The notes below the pieces were generated by a model, which saw nothing but the letters and a program-made list of their open reading frames with translations, made no database searches and was not told where the DNA came from. Shown one piece after another: positions 48,072 through 57,619 of a DNA stretch of 64,000 nt. Origin of the DNA: Pseudomonas viridiflava (lineage in GTDB: Bacteria; Pseudomonadota; Gammaproteobacteria; Pseudomonadales; Pseudomonadaceae); assembly GCF_900580865.1 (NCBI RefSeq), contig NZ_UTBZ01000001.1, forward strand, positions 62,001 through 126,000, given 5' to 3'. The translations under genes and the position numbers were made by a program. The first letter of the stretch is position 1, and each line of letters begins with the position of its first letter.

Positions 48072-48644
48072 ATGAAAAACGTCAGCCCCAGCTACCTCAA
48101 GCATCAATTCCTGATCGCCATGCCACACATGGCCGACCCGAACTTTGCCCACACCTTGACCTACATCGTCGAGCACACGGCCAATGGCGCTATGGGGATT
48201 GTGGTCAACAGGCCGCAAGAGCTGAATCTGGCCGACATTCTTGAGCAATTGCGCCCGGACATCGACCCGCCAGCACTCTGCCAACACGTACCGATCTTTA
48301 TCGGCGGCCCGGTGCAGACCGATCGCGGTTTCGTCCTGCACCCGGCGGGCAAAACTTTCCAGGCCACCGCGCAACTGGACGGCGATCTGGCTCTGTCGAC
48401 CTCGCAGGATGTGCTGTTCGCCATCGCGGACGGCGTCGGCCCGGCGAAAAGCCTGATTGCCCTCGGTTACGCCGGTTGGGAAGCCGGGCAGCTGGAAGCG
48501 GAACTCGCCGACAACGCCTGGCTGAACTGCCCGTACGACGCCGATATCCTGTTCAACACCAGCAGCGAACTGCGCCTCGAAGCGGCGGCCAGGCATTTGG
48601 GGATCAACCTCAGCCTGCTGACCAGCCAGGCAGGTCACGCCTGA
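48072..48644 (+). CDS. yqgE: YqgE/AlgH family protein
   Basis: The 190-residue DUF179 protein shows HQFLIAMPHMADPNFAHTLTYIVEH, GAMGIVVNRP and the family's VFIGGPVQ-like IFIGGPVQTDRGFVLH. In P. aeruginosa it is called AlgH; a role in alginate control is disputed, so it is best described as a conserved protein of uncertain role. The ATG at 48072 is preferred to 48036 because the conserved region begins just after it. Its stop codon overlaps the ruvX start by one base (TGATG). Confidence 0.92.
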   Translation: MKNVSPSYLKHQFLIAMPHMADPNFAHTLTYIVEHTANGAMGIVVNRPQELNLADILEQLRPDIDPPALCQHVPIFIGGPVQTDRGFVLHPAGKTFQATAQLDGDLALSTSQDVLFAIADGVGPAKSLIALGYAGWEAGQLEAELADNAWLNCPYDADILFNTSSELRLEAAARHLGINLSLLTSQAGHA

Positions 48645-49081
48645 TGGCCCTGCGCCTGATTCTCGGCTTCGACTACGGCACCAAACAGATCGGCGTCGCG
48701 GTCGGCCAGGTGATTACCGGCCAGGCTCGCGAGCTGTGCACCTTGAAGGCACAGAACGGCGTTCCCGACTGGAACCAGGTCGAAGCCCTTATCAAAGAAT
48801 GGAAACCCGACGCCGTTGTCGTCGGCCTGCCGTTGAACATGGACGGCACACCGAGCGACATGTGCCTGCGCGCGGAGAAATTCGCACGCCGCCTCAACGG
48901 CCGCTTCAATCTGCCCTTCTATACCCACGACGAACGCCTGACCACGTTTGAAGCCAAGGGCGAGCGCCTGGCCCGTGGCGGTCAGAAAGGCAGTTACCGC
49001 GACAACCCGGTGGACGCCATCGCCGCCGCTCTGCTGTTGCAGGGCTGGCTCGATGAAAACACTGCATTGTTTGAATCCTGA
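48644..49081 (+). CDS. ruvX: Holliday-junction resolvase-like / pre-16S rRNA nuclease
   Basis: The 145-residue YqgF-type RNase H fold protein has LGFDYGTKQIGVAVG at the N-terminus (catalytic Asp) and the C-terminal HDERLTTFEA. E. coli YqgF processes the 5' end of 16S rRNA, and a junction-resolving role has also been proposed for the family. It starts within the yqgE stop codon (TGATG), so the two are translationally coupled. pyrR follows after 80 bp. Confidence 0.93.
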   Translation: MALRLILGFDYGTKQIGVAVGQVITGQARELCTLKAQNGVPDWNQVEALIKEWKPDAVVVGLPLNMDGTPSDMCLRAEKFARRLNGRFNLPFYTHDERLTTFEAKGERLARGGQKGSYRDNPVDAIAAALLLQGWLDENTALFES

Positions 49082-49161
49082 CAAGCGCTTCGGCGCTTTT
49101 CTTTTGAGTGAAAAACCGAGTTGCGTCCAAGGACCCGACTTGCCCCCAACAAGGAGCAACC

Positions 49162-49668
49162 ATGAGCCTGCCAAATCCCGCCGATCTGATCAGCCAGATG
49201 GCGACCCGCCTCAAGGCGCACCTTGCCCAGCGTGACATCACTGAACCGCGTTACATCGGCATCCGCACCGGCGGCATCTGGGTCGCGCAGGCCTTGCTCA
49301 AGGAACTGTGCAGCGACGCGCCACTGGGCACGCTGGATGTTTCTTTCTACCGCGACGACTTCAGCCAGAACGGCCTGCACCCGCAAGTGCGCCCGTCCGC
49401 CCTGCCCTTCGAGATTGAAGGCCAGCACTTGGTGCTGATCGACGACGTATTGATGAGCGGCCGTACCATCCGCGCCGCCATGAACGAATTGTTCGACTAC
49501 GGCCGCCCGGCCAGCGTGACTCTGGTCTGCCTGCTCGATCTGGACGCCGGCGAGCTGCCGATCCGCCCGAATGTGGTCGGCGCGACGCTGTCGCTGGCCG
49601 CTCACGAACGGGTGAAGCTGTCCGGCCCCGAGCCGCTGACGCTCGAATTGCAAGACCTCAACCTTTAA
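49162..49668 (+). CDS. pyrR: Bifunctional PyrR: pyrimidine regulator / uracil phosphoribosyltransferase
   Basis: The 168-residue phosphoribosyltransferase has the PRPP loop [16 protein letters not shown]. In many bacteria PyrR binds pyr mRNA; in pseudomonads it is known as a regulator of pyrimidine synthesis whose mode is less clear. The start at 49162 is preceded by AAGGAGCAACC; an in-frame upstream ATG at 49108 is poorer. It is followed by pyrB after 27 bp and pyrC' after that, one operon in which its product is likely to act. Confidence 0.94.
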   Translation: MSLPNPADLISQMATRLKAHLAQRDITEPRYIGIRTGGIWVAQALLKELCSDAPLGTLDVSFYRDDFSQNGLHPQVRPSALPFEIEGQHLVLIDDVLMSGRTIRAAMNELFDYGRPASVTLVCLLDLDAGELPIRPNVVGATLSLAAHERVKLSGPEPLTLELQDLNL

Positions 49669-49695
49669 TCCGCCCTATTGAGAGTCCCCTTCGCG

Positions 49696-50700
49696 ATGAC
49701 GCCTCTAGATACCAAGCGCCCGCTGCAGCTCAATGATCAGGGCCAGCTGCGCCACTTCCTCTCGCTCGACGGCCTGCGCCGCGAGTTGCTGACGGAAATC
49801 CTCGACACTGCCGACTCGTTCCTCGAAGTCGGTGCCCGGGCGGTGAAGAAGGTCCCGTTGCTGCGCGGCAAGACCGTGTGCAACGTGTTCTTCGAAAACT
49901 CCACGCGCACCCGCACCACCTTCGAACTGGCGGCCCAGCGATTGTCGGCGGACGTGATCACCCTGAACGTGTCGACCTCGTCGGCGAGTAAAGGTGAAAC
50001 CCTGCTCGACACCCTGCGCAACCTCGAAGCCATGGCCGCCGACATGTTTGTCGTGCGCCACGGTGATTCCGGCGCCGCGCACTTCATCGCCGAACATGTC
50101 TGCCCGCAAGTGGCGATCATCAACGGCGGCGACGGCCGTCACGCGCACCCGACGCAGGGCATGCTCGACATGCTCACCATCCGTCGGCACAAGGGCGGTT
50201 TCGAAAACCTCTCGGTGGCCATCGTCGGCGACATCCTGCACTCGCGGGTTGCGCGCTCGAACATGCTCGCGCTGAAAACCCTCGGTTGCCCGGACATCCG
50301 CGTGATCGCGCCGAAAACCCTGCTGCCGATCGGCATCGAGCAATACGGCGTGAAGGTCTACACCGACATGACCGAAGGCCTGAAAGACGTCGACGTGGTG
50401 ATCATGTTGCGCCTGCAGCGTGAACGCATGACCGGCGGCCTGTTGCCGAGCGAAGGTGAGTTCTACCGACTGTTCGGCCTGACCACCGCGCGTCTGGCCG
50501 GGGCCAAACCCGATTGCATCGTCATGCACCCGGGGCCGATCAACCGTGGGGTGGAGATTGAGTCCGCAGTGGCCGACGGCCCGCACTCGGTGATCCTCAA
50601 TCAGGTCACCTACGGCATCGCGATTCGTATGGCCGTGCTGTCCATGGCCATGAGCGGGCAAACAGCCCAGCGCCAATTCGAGCAGGAGAACGCCCAGTGA
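49696..50700 (+). CDS. pyrB: Aspartate carbamoyltransferase catalytic subunit
   Basis: PyrB joins carbamoyl phosphate and aspartate in the first committed step of pyrimidine synthesis. The 334-residue protein has the carbamoyl-phosphate motif [14 protein letters not shown], plus [12 protein letters not shown] and the late [11 protein letters not shown]. In Pseudomonas the enzyme works as a dodecamer with an inactive dihydroorotase (PyrC'). The next gene is exactly that, overlapping by 4 bp (GTGA). The start at 49696 is the family start. Confidence 0.97.
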   Translation: MTPLDTKRPLQLNDQGQLRHFLSLDGLRRELLTEILDTADSFLEVGARAVKKVPLLRGKTVCNVFFENSTRTRTTFELAAQRLSADVITLNVSTSSASKGETLLDTLRNLEAMAADMFVVRHGDSGAAHFIAEHVCPQVAIINGGDGRHAHPTQGMLDMLTIRRHKGGFENLSVAIVGDILHSRVARSNMLALKTLGCPDIRVIAPKTLLPIGIEQYGVKVYTDMTEGLKDVDVVIMLRLQRERMTGGLLPSEGEFYRLFGLTTARLAGAKPDCIVMHPGPINRGVEIESAVADGPHSVILNQVTYGIAIRMAVLSMAMSGQTAQRQFEQENAQ

Positions 50701-51968
50701 AGCTCAGCATTCTCGGCGCACGCGTCATCGATCCAAGCAGCGGCCTGGATCAAATCACCGACATCCACGTTGAAGCCTGCAAGATCGTCGCCCTCGGCGC
50801 GGCCCCAGCGGGCTTCACGGCAGTAGAAACCATTGATGCCCAAGGCCTTGTCGCCGCTCCGGGCCTCGTCGATCTGAACGTGGCCCTGCGCGAGCCGGGT
50901 TACAGCCGCAAAGGCTCAATCATCAGCGAAACCCGCGCAGCTGCGGCCGGCGGCGTGACCAGCCTGTGCTGCCCACCGAAGACCAAACCGGTGCTCGACA
51001 CTTCCGCCGTGGCCGAACTGATCATCGACCGCGCACGCGAAGCCGGCAATACCAAGGTGTTCCCGATCGGCGCGCTGAGCAAAGGTCTGGACGGCGAGCA
51101 ACTGGCTGAGCTGGTTGCGTTGCGCGACGCTGGTTGCGTGGCGTTCGGCAATGGTCTGGAGAGTTTCCGCAATACCCGCACGCTGTGCCGGGCGCTGGAA
51201 TATGCGGCGACTTTCGACCTGACGGTGATTTTCAATTCGCAGGATCATGATCTGGCTGAAGGTGGTCTGGCCCACGAAGGCGCCGTCGCCAGCTTCCTCG
51301 GCCTGCCGGGGATTCCGGAAACCGCTGAAACCGTGGCATTGGCCCGTGATCTGTTGCTGGTCGAGCAGACTGGCGTACGCGCGCACTTCAGCCAGTTGAC
51401 CAGCGCTCGCGGTGTTGCCCTGATCGCTCAGGCGCAGGCGCGTGGTTTGAAGGTGACGGCGGACGTGGCGTTGTATCAGCTGATTCTGACTGACGAAGCG
51501 CTGATCGACTTCAGCAGCCTGTATCACGTGCAACCGCCGCTGCGCACCCGTGCGGATCGCGATGGTCTGCGTGAGGCAGTGAAATCCGGCGTGGTCTCGG
51601 CGATTTCCAGCCATCACCAGCCGCACGAACGCGACGCCAAACTGGCGCCGTTCGGCGCGACCGAGCCGGGCATCAGCAGCGTTGAGCTGTTGCTGCCATT
51701 GGCGATGACGCTGGTTGAGGATGGTTTGCTGGATCTGCCGACCTTGCTGGCACGTCTGAGCGCAGGCCCGGCTGAAGCGCTACGTCTGCCGGCTGGCAAA
51801 CTGGCGGTGGGTGGGGCGGCGGATATCGTGCTGTTCGATCCGCAGGCTTCGACGGTGGCTGGTGAGAACTGGTTGTCGAAGGGTGAGAACTGCCCGTTCA
51901 TCGGGCACACTTTGCCGGGCGTGGTTCGCTACACGCTAGTGGATGGGCGGATCACCCACCAAGCCTAA
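50697..51968 (+). CDS. pyrC': Dihydroorotase homologue, non-catalytic PyrC'
   Basis: The 423-residue amidohydrolase-fold protein lacks the metal ligands expected of an active dihydroorotase: where HxH should stand, it has [10 protein letters not shown] (Asn61, Ala63). It is therefore the structural partner that holds the Pseudomonas aspartate carbamoyltransferase together, not an enzyme. The GTG start overlaps the pyrB stop by 4 bp, as expected for a partner made in equal amount. The rest keeps the amidohydrolase fold, seen in CCPPKTKPV and [16 protein letters not shown]. Confidence 0.93.
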   Translation: MKLSILGARVIDPSSGLDQITDIHVEACKIVALGAAPAGFTAVETIDAQGLVAAPGLVDLNVALREPGYSRKGSIISETRAAAAGGVTSLCCPPKTKPVLDTSAVAELIIDRAREAGNTKVFPIGALSKGLDGEQLAELVALRDAGCVAFGNGLESFRNTRTLCRALEYAATFDLTVIFNSQDHDLAEGGLAHEGAVASFLGLPGIPETAETVALARDLLLVEQTGVRAHFSQLTSARGVALIAQAQARGLKVTADVALYQLILTDEALIDFSSLYHVQPPLRTRADRDGLREAVKSGVVSAISSHHQPHERDAKLAPFGATEPGISSVELLLPLAMTLVEDGLLDLPTLLARLSAGPAEALRLPAGKLAVGGAADIVLFDPQASTVAGENWLSKGENCPFIGHTLPGVVRYTLVDGRITHQA

Positions 51969-51970
51969 AA

Positions 51971-52055
51971 AGCAAAAGATCGCAGCCTGCGGCAGCTCCT
52001 ACAGTTGGAACGCATTCCCTTGTAGGAGCTGCCGCAGGCTGCGATCTTTTGATCT
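51971..52055. repeat. REPIN, family A
   Basis: Two full inverted family A cores (AAGATCGCAGCCTGCGGCAG and complement) lie about 20 bp apart, between the convergent pyrC' and TM2 genes. Confidence 0.92.
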
Positions 52056-52064
52056 GGCAATGAC

Positions 52065-52496
52065 TTACTGGAAGGCGCCGCGATTCTGCGCGTTACGCAC
52101 CGACACCTGATCATTCAGCGTCCAGAAGTCATACAGCACCCCCAGAAAGAACAACCCGCCCGTCAGCAGATAGATCAACCCACTGATCCACTTGCCCTGA
52201 TACATCCGGTGCACGCCCAGTGCTCCGAGGAACGTCAGCAGAATCCACGCCACGTTGTATTCGATTGGCCCGGCGGTAAAACGCAGATCCGCCTCGCGAT
52301 CCATCGCCGGGATCAAGAACAGGTCGATCAGCCAGCCAATACCCAGCAATCCGAAGGTAAAAAACCAGATCGTCCCGGTCACCGGCTTGCCGTAATAGAA
52401 GCGGTGAGCACCGGTAAAACCGAAAATCCACAGCAGATAACCGATGATTTTGCTGTGCGTATCTTGCTGCTGAACAAATTGTTGATAGGGGTTCAT
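52065..52496 (-). CDS. TM2-domain membrane protein (two TM2-like units)
   Basis: The 143-residue protein has four predicted helices in two halves, each with the TM2 pattern G-x-H-R-x-Y. These are GYLLWIFGFTGAHRFYYGK (about 20-38) and LGALGVHRMYQGKWISG (about 90-106), each followed by a second hydrophobic stretch ending in Asp. The duplication implies an internal repeat. Function is unknown; it is an inner-membrane protein. The ATG at 52496 follows a GAGG site; a longer reading from 52595 adds 33 residues without similarity. Confidence 0.87.
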   Translation of the reverse strand: MNPYQQFVQQQDTHSKIIGYLLWIFGFTGAHRFYYGKPVTGTIWFFTFGLLGIGWLIDLFLIPAMDREADLRFTAGPIEYNVAWILLTFLGALGVHRMYQGKWISGLIYLLTGGLFFLGVLYDFWTLNDQVSVRNAQNRGAFQ

Positions 52497-52744
52497 GAAG
52501 ACCTCGATACACTCGATAGATAAATATTCTTGAATTCTTTGTGACTTTTTTACAGGTAGCCGACGTACGGCAAATGTTACCGTGGCTACCGTCAAAGCCT
52601 TATAGCACCTGACTTCTGTCCGACAATTGCGTCCATTTGCCGCTTATTTGGTTCCGTTGGCCTCTAACTGAATCGACCAACGGACTCGGAATGAAAAAAA
52701 ACTCTGTTATAAAGTTGCGCGCTATCACTAAAGAGCCACGCCTA

Positions 52745-53362
52745 ATGCGACCATTTTTCAAGACATGGCTAACCATCTGCCTATTAATGCCACTGGCCGC
52801 CCACGCCACCAATCGTGAGCAACGTCTCCCTAACGTTAACGGCTTTACCCCTAAATCCCATGCTTCGGCTCCTTCGAGCAAAAGCAGCAAAAGCAAAACC
52901 ACCACGCTGAGCAGCAAGAGCCACAGCAAGCTGGTGCCACCGATGGCGAGCAAGGAAAGCAGCAACGTGCTGAGCCGCGCGGTGAACGTTCTCGGTACAC
53001 CTTACCGTTGGGGCGGCAGCAGCCCAAGTAAAGGTTTTGATTGCAGCGGTCTGGTGAAATACGCGTTCAACGACGCTACGTTCGACCTGCCACGTACCTC
53101 GAATGCCATGGCCAGCGGCCACGGCGAGAAAGTCGAACGCAAGGATCTCAAGCCGGGCGACCTGATTTTCTTCAACATCAAGAGCCGTCGGGTCAACCAC
53201 GTTGCCATCTACCTGGGCAACGACCGCTTCATCCACGCGCCACGTCGTGGCAAAGCGGTGAGCATCGATACGCTGAACAAGCCGTACTGGCAGCAGCATT
53301 ACGTGGTTGCCAAGCGTGTGTTGCCGAAAGAACAGAGCCAGATGCGCGTGGTTCAGCGCTAA
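52745..53362 (+). CDS. NlpC/P60 peptidoglycan endopeptidase, C40 family
   Basis: The 205-residue exported protein has a signal peptide (MRPFFKTWLTICLLMPLAAHA) and a Ser/Lys-rich linker (about 30-70). The C-terminal NlpC/P60 domain has the catalytic Cys in FDCSGLVKYAF, His in VNHVAIYLGNDRFIHA and the upstream GTPYRWGG. It should cut murein stem peptides in the periplasm. The ATG at 52745 is preferred; ATG 52691 is in frame and adds 18 residues. It lies alone between two REPINs and is convergent with pilT. Confidence 0.9.
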   Translation: MRPFFKTWLTICLLMPLAAHATNREQRLPNVNGFTPKSHASAPSSKSSKSKTTTLSSKSHSKLVPPMASKESSNVLSRAVNVLGTPYRWGGSSPSKGFDCSGLVKYAFNDATFDLPRTSNAMASGHGEKVERKDLKPGDLIFFNIKSRRVNHVAIYLGNDRFIHAPRRGKAVSIDTLNKPYWQQHYVVAKRVLPKEQSQMRVVQR

Positions 53363-53372
53363 GTCGTCGAAG

Positions 53373-53459
53373 CAAGATCAAAAGATCGCAGCCTTCGGCA
53401 ACTCCTACATCGGGATCAGCGTTTCCCTGTAGGAGCTGCCGAAGGCTGCGATCTTTTGC
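53373..53459. repeat. REPIN, family A
   Basis: Inverted family A cores (AAAAGATCGCAGCCTTCGGC, one arm with AACTCC for AGCTCC) lie between the convergent NlpC/P60 and pilT genes. Confidence 0.9.
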
Positions 53460-53467
53460 TTCTGGTC

Positions 53468-54502
53468 TCAGAAATTATCCGGCGTACGCGCCTTCTCCCG
53501 CGCATGCTCGCGACTGATCAAGCCCTTGGTCAGCAGATCCTTCAGGCACATGTCCAGTGTCTGCATCCCCAACGATCCCCCCGTCTGAATCGCCGAATAC
53601 ATCTGCGCCACTTTGTCCTCACGGATCAGGTTACGGATCGCCGACGTCCCCAGCATGATCTCGTGCGCCGCCACCCGCCCGCCACCGATCTTCTTGATCA
53701 ACGTCTGCGAGACCACCGCCAGCAACGACTCCGAAAGCATTGAGCGCACCATCGACTTCTCGTCACCGGGGAATACGTCGACCACGCGATCGATGGTTTT
53801 CGCCGCGGAGGTGGTGTGCAGCGTGCCGAACACCAGATGCCCGGTTTCCGCAGCGGTCAGCGCCAGGCGAATGGTTTCCAGATCGCGCATCTCGCCGACC
53901 AGGATCACATCCGGGTCTTCGCGCAGTGCTGAACGCAAAGCCGTAGCGAAACTGCGGGTATCACGGTGAACTTCACGCTGATTGATCAGGCATTTGCGCG
54001 ATTCGTGAACAAACTCGATCGGATCTTCGATGGTGAGGATGTGGTGATGACGGTGGGTATTGAGGTAATCGATCATCGCCGCCAGCGTGGTCGACTTGCC
54101 GGAACCGGTCGGCCCGGTGACCAGCACCAGCCCACGCGGTGCATCGGTGATCTTGCGGAAGACGTCGCCCATGGCCAGGTCTTCCATGCTCAACACTTTC
54201 GACGGAATCGTACGGAATACGGCGCCCGCACCTCGGTTCTGGTTAAAGGCGTTAACCCGGAACCGCGCCACACCCGGCACCTCGAAGGAAAAGTCGGTTT
54301 CCAGATGTTTCTCGAAGTCGACACGCTGGGTGTCGTTCATGATGTCGTAGATCAGTTCGTGCACTTGCTTGTGATCCAGCGCCGGCAGATTGATCCGCCG
54401 CACATCGCCATCGACACGGATCATCGGCGGCAGACCGGCCGACAGGTGCAGATCGGAAGCGCCCTGTTTAGCGCTGAAGGCCAGCAATTCAGTGATATCC
54501 AT
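53468..54502 (-). CDS. pilT: Type IV pilus retraction ATPase PilT
   Basis: The 344-residue GspE-family ATPase drives pilus retraction in twitching. It has Walker A GPTGSGKSTTLAA, the Asp and His boxes (LTIEDPIEFVHE, GTLHTTSAAKTIDRV) and the PilT-specific C-terminal AIRNLIRE. The start is at 54502, the usual PilT start (MDITELLAFSAKQGASDLHLS). pilU, which follows pilT in P. aeruginosa, is absent; the next gene in that direction is the NlpC/P60 gene on the other strand. yggS is divergent, 56 bp away. Confidence 0.96.
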   Translation of the reverse strand: MDITELLAFSAKQGASDLHLSAGLPPMIRVDGDVRRINLPALDHKQVHELIYDIMNDTQRVDFEKHLETDFSFEVPGVARFRVNAFNQNRGAGAVFRTIPSKVLSMEDLAMGDVFRKITDAPRGLVLVTGPTGSGKSTTLAAMIDYLNTHRHHHILTIEDPIEFVHESRKCLINQREVHRDTRSFATALRSALREDPDVILVGEMRDLETIRLALTAAETGHLVFGTLHTTSAAKTIDRVVDVFPGDEKSMVRSMLSESLLAVVSQTLIKKIGGGRVAAHEIMLGTSAIRNLIREDKVAQMYSAIQTGGSLGMQTLDMCLKDLLTKGLISREHAREKARTPDNF

Positions 54503-54558
54503 AGCGCTCCTCAATTCCAGTAGAATGCCGCGAACCTTCAGACCGCCGGCGCCTCTTG

Positions 54559-55245
54559 ATGTCCACGATAGCAGACAACATTCTTCAGGTTCGTTCGCGC
54601 ATCCAGACCGCGATCCAAGCCGCACACCGTCCTGAAAACAGCGTCCAGTTGCTCGCCGTGAGCAAGACCAAACCCGCCGAGGCCCTGCGCGAAGCGTATG
54701 CCGCCGGCCTGTGCGACTTTGGTGAGAACTACCTGCAGGAAGCCCTGGGCAAACAGCTCGAACTGGCTGATCTGCCCTTGATCTGGCACTTCATCGGCCC
54801 CATTCAATCGAACAAGACTCGTGCGATTGCCGAGCATTTCGACTGGGTGCACTCCGTGGATCGCCTGAAAATTGCTCAACGTCTGTCCGAACAGCGCCCG
54901 GCCGAACTGCCGCCGCTGAACATCTGCATTCAGGTCAACGTCAGCGGTGAAGCCAGCAAGTCCGGCTGCACGCCTGACGATCTGCCGGCATTGGCCGCTG
55001 CCATCAGCGCTTTGCCGCGCCTGAAACTGCGCGGCTTGATGGCAATTCCCGAGCCGACCGAAGATCGCGCCGAGCAAGACGCGGCCTTCGCCGCCGTGCA
55101 GAAGTTGCAGGCGAGCCTCGATCTGCCGCTCGACACACTGTCCATGGGCATGAGCCACGACCTCGAGTCGGCCATTGCTCAAGGCGCCACTTGGGTTCGT
55201 ATCGGTACGGCCCTGTTTGGCGCCCGTGATTATTCCCAATCTTGA
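54559..55245 (+). CDS. yggS: PLP homeostasis protein YggS
   Basis: The 228-residue PLP-binding barrel has the cofactor lysine in LLAVSKTKP (about residue 36), then NYLQEALGK and the C-terminal GMSHDLESAIAQGATWVRIGTALFG. It has no known enzyme activity; it buffers pyridoxal phosphate and influences amino-acid pools. The chosen ATG 54559 follows TTG 54556 in the same frame. It lies 23 bp before proC, as in many bacteria, and the two are likely to be co-transcribed. Confidence 0.95.
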   Translation: MSTIADNILQVRSRIQTAIQAAHRPENSVQLLAVSKTKPAEALREAYAAGLCDFGENYLQEALGKQLELADLPLIWHFIGPIQSNKTRAIAEHFDWVHSVDRLKIAQRLSEQRPAELPPLNICIQVNVSGEASKSGCTPDDLPALAAAISALPRLKLRGLMAIPEPTEDRAEQDAAFAAVQKLQASLDLPLDTLSMGMSHDLESAIAQGATWVRIGTALFGARDYSQS

Positions 55246-55268
55246 ACGTTTCCAGATAAGGACCACAC

Positions 55269-56087
55269 ATGAGCAACACACGTATTGCGTTTATCGGTGC
55301 GGGCAACATGGCGGCCAGCCTGATCGGCGGCCTGCGCGCCAAGGGCCTGGAAGCCGGACAGATCCGTGCCAGCGACCCGGGTGAAGAAACCCGCGCCAAG
55401 GTCAGTGCCGAACACGGCATCGAAACCTTTGCCGATAACGCCCAAGCCATCGACGGCGTCGATGTGATCGTACTGGCGGTCAAGCCGCAGGCGATGAAAA
55501 CCGTGTGCGAGGCGATTCGCCCGAGCCTGAAACCGAATCAACTGGTGGTCTCCATTGCCGCCGGCATCACTTGCGCCAGCATGACCGCATGGCTCGGCGA
55601 GCAGCCAATCGTGCGCTGCATGCCGAACACCCCGGCGCTGCTGCGTCAGGGCGTCAGCGGTTTGTACGCGACCAGCGAAGTGACCGCCGAGCAGCGTCAA
55701 CAAGCCGAAGAACTGCTGTCCGCCGTCGGTATCGCGCTGTGGCTGAATGAAGAACAGCAACTGGACGCCGTCACCGCTGTGTCCGGCTCCGGCCCGGCGT
55801 ACTTCTTCCTGCTGATCGAAGCCATGACCGCCGCCGGCGTCAAACTCGGCCTGCCGAAAGACATCGCAGAACAACTGACCCTGCAAACAGCGCTGGGCGC
55901 CGCACACATGGCCGTCTCCAGCGATGTTGACGCCGCCGAACTACGCCGCCGTGTGACCTCGCCAAACGGCACAACCGAAGCCGCGATCAAATCATTCCAG
56001 GCCAATGGCTTTGAAGCCCTGGTCGAAACCGCACTCGGCGCCGCCGCGCACCGCTCGGCCGAAATGGCCGAACAACTGGGCAAATAA
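55269..56087 (+). CDS. proC: Pyrroline-5-carboxylate reductase
   Basis: ProC reduces pyrroline-5-carboxylate to proline with NAD(P)H. The 272-residue protein has the nucleotide-binding IGAGNMAASLIGGL and the P5CR signature AVSGSGPAYFFLLIEAM with LGLPKDIAEQL. It is preceded by AAGGACC and followed by yggT after 10 bp. The cluster yggS-proC-yggT-yggU is widely conserved. No odd feature is seen. Confidence 0.97.
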   Translation: MSNTRIAFIGAGNMAASLIGGLRAKGLEAGQIRASDPGEETRAKVSAEHGIETFADNAQAIDGVDVIVLAVKPQAMKTVCEAIRPSLKPNQLVVSIAAGITCASMTAWLGEQPIVRCMPNTPALLRQGVSGLYATSEVTAEQRQQAEELLSAVGIALWLNEEQQLDAVTAVSGSGPAYFFLLIEAMTAAGVKLGLPKDIAEQLTLQTALGAAHMAVSSDVDAAELRRRVTSPNGTTEAAIKSFQANGFEALVETALGAAAHRSAEMAEQLGK

Positions 56088-56097
56088 GGAGCCTTAC

Positions 56098-56688
56098 ATG
56101 ATTGGATTGAATACCGCAGCGGTTTACGTGCTGCAAACCCTCGGCAGTCTGTACCTGCTGATCGTGCTGCTGCGCTTCGTGCTGCAACTGGTACGGGCGA
56201 ACTTCTACAACCCGCTGTGCCAGTTCATCGTCAAAGCGACCCAGCCACTGCTCAAGCCACTGCGCAGGATCATCCCGAGCATGTTTGGTCTGGACATGTC
56301 GTCACTGGTGCTGGCGATTCTGGTGCAACTGGCGCTGATGGCGCTGACCCTGTTGCTGACTTACGGCACCACCGGCAATCCGCTGCAGCTGTTTATCTGG
56401 TCGCTGATCGGCGTGACCGCGCTGTTCCTGAAGATCTTCTTCTTCGCCCTGATCATCAGCGTGATCCTGTCGTGGGTCGCGCCGGGCAGTCACAATCCGG
56501 GCGCTGAGCTGGTCAATCAGATCTGCGAGCCGGCGCTGGCACCGTTCCGCAAGTTTCTGCCGAATCTCGGCGGCCTGGACCTGTCGCCGATCTTCGCCTT
56601 TCTCGCGCTGAAGCTGATCGACATGCTGGTGATCAACAATCTGGCGGCGATGACGATGATGCCGGAAATCCTCCGTCTGCTGATGTGA
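56098..56688 (+). CDS. yggT: YggT-family membrane protein
   Basis: The 196-residue protein has four to six transmembrane helices in two YggT repeats. Each has a conserved pattern (VLQTLGSLYLLIVLLRFVLQL...NPLCQFIVKATQPLL and IISVILSWV...NPGAELVNQICEPAL). The family is linked to osmotic stress and division in other bacteria, but function is not settled. It overlaps yggU by 4 bp (GTGA at the stop), so the two are coupled. Confidence 0.92.
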   Translation: MIGLNTAAVYVLQTLGSLYLLIVLLRFVLQLVRANFYNPLCQFIVKATQPLLKPLRRIIPSMFGLDMSSLVLAILVQLALMALTLLLTYGTTGNPLQLFIWSLIGVTALFLKIFFFALIISVILSWVAPGSHNPGAELVNQICEPALAPFRKFLPNLGGLDLSPIFAFLALKLIDMLVINNLAAMTMMPEILRLLM

Positions 56689-56981
56689 GCTGGTTTCGAT
56701 GGGACGGTGACGACTTGATCCTCGAGTGTCACCTGCAACCGGCAGCCCGCAGCGATGACTTCGCCGGGCTGCACGGTGATCGTTTGAAAATCCGCCTCAC
56801 CGCGCCGCCGGTTGAGGGCAAGGCCAATGCTTATCTGATGGGCTTTCTGGCCAAGGCGTTTGGGGTGTCCAAGAGTCAGGTCAGTTTGCTCAGTGGCGAG
56901 TTGAACCGGCAGAAGCGGGTGAAGATTTGTTCGCCGAAGAAGTTGCCGGACTTGCCGGGGTTGGTTGCGCGTTTGTCTTGA
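56685..56981 (+). CDS. yggU: DUF167 protein YggU
   Basis: The 98-residue protein has the DUF167 pattern: LHVxPAARSD-like LQPAARSDDFAG, then APPVEGKANAYLMGFLAKAF and the late SGELNRQKRVKI. Function is not known. It begins with GTG overlapping the yggT stop and ends the yggS-proC-yggT-yggU run. It is followed directly by a repeat element of the CCCTCTCCC family. Confidence 0.92.
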   Translation: MSWFRWDGDDLILECHLQPAARSDDFAGLHGDRLKIRLTAPPVEGKANAYLMGFLAKAFGVSKSQVSLLSGELNRQKRVKICSPKKLPDLPGLVARLS

Positions 56982-56999
56982 GTTTGGCGGCGTCTGTGC

Positions 57000-57557
57000 C
57001 CCTCACCCCAGCCCTCTCCCCCTGGAGAGGGAGCCGATCTATTGTGTTTTCAAAACTTGAGTTCGACTCGATAGCTCTGGTCGGTGTATCTCGAACATCC
57101 ACCCAATCAGTCCCCTCTCCCACCGGGAGAGGAACCTGATTTGGCTGGTTTTCAAGACCTGAGTTCGACTCGATAGATCAGGTCGGCGTATCTCGAACAT
57201 CCTCCCCAACCAGTCCCTTCTCCCACCGGGAGAGGAACCTGATTTGGCTGGTTTTCAAGACCTGAGTTCGACTCGATAGATCAGGTCGGCGTATCTCGAA
57301 CATCCTCCCCAACCAGTCCCTTCTCCCACCGGGAGAGGAACCTGATTTGGCTGGTTTTCAAGACCTGAGTTCGACTCGATAGATCAGGTCGGCGTATCTC
57401 GAACATCCTCCCCAACCAGTCCCCTCTCCCACCGGGAGAGGAACCTGATTCGGCTGGTTTTCAAGGCCTGAGTTCAACTCGATAGATCAGGTCGGCGTAG
57501 CTCAAAAGAACACCTCGGTCAGTCCCCTCTACCTCTGGGAGAGGGCTAGGGTGAGGG
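57000..57557. repeat. CCCTCTCCC-family element, 558 bp, with a 103-bp tandem array
   Basis: The outer ends (57000-57020 and 57537-57557) are inverted complements, and five head-to-tail units begin at 57025, 57127, 57230, 57333 and 57436. The first unit is 102 bp and the others 103 bp. Units 2 and 3 look identical, and unit 4 differs from them by only one or two bases. Each unit contains GAGAGGAACCTGATT, AGTTCGACTCGATAGATCAG and GTCGGCGTATCTCGAACATC. It occupies nearly all of the 638-bp gap between yggU and metX; no ORF of note runs through it. Confidence 0.9.
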
Positions 57558-57619
57558 CCGCTTGCCGCTAACCCCCCCGGTCTTTAGACTTACGCCTCAT
57601 TTCAACGAGAGCAGGGTCG

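Noticed and set aside
57025..57538. CRISPR-like array
   Set aside because: The repeats are 103 bp and contiguous with no unique spacers, and no cas gene is present.
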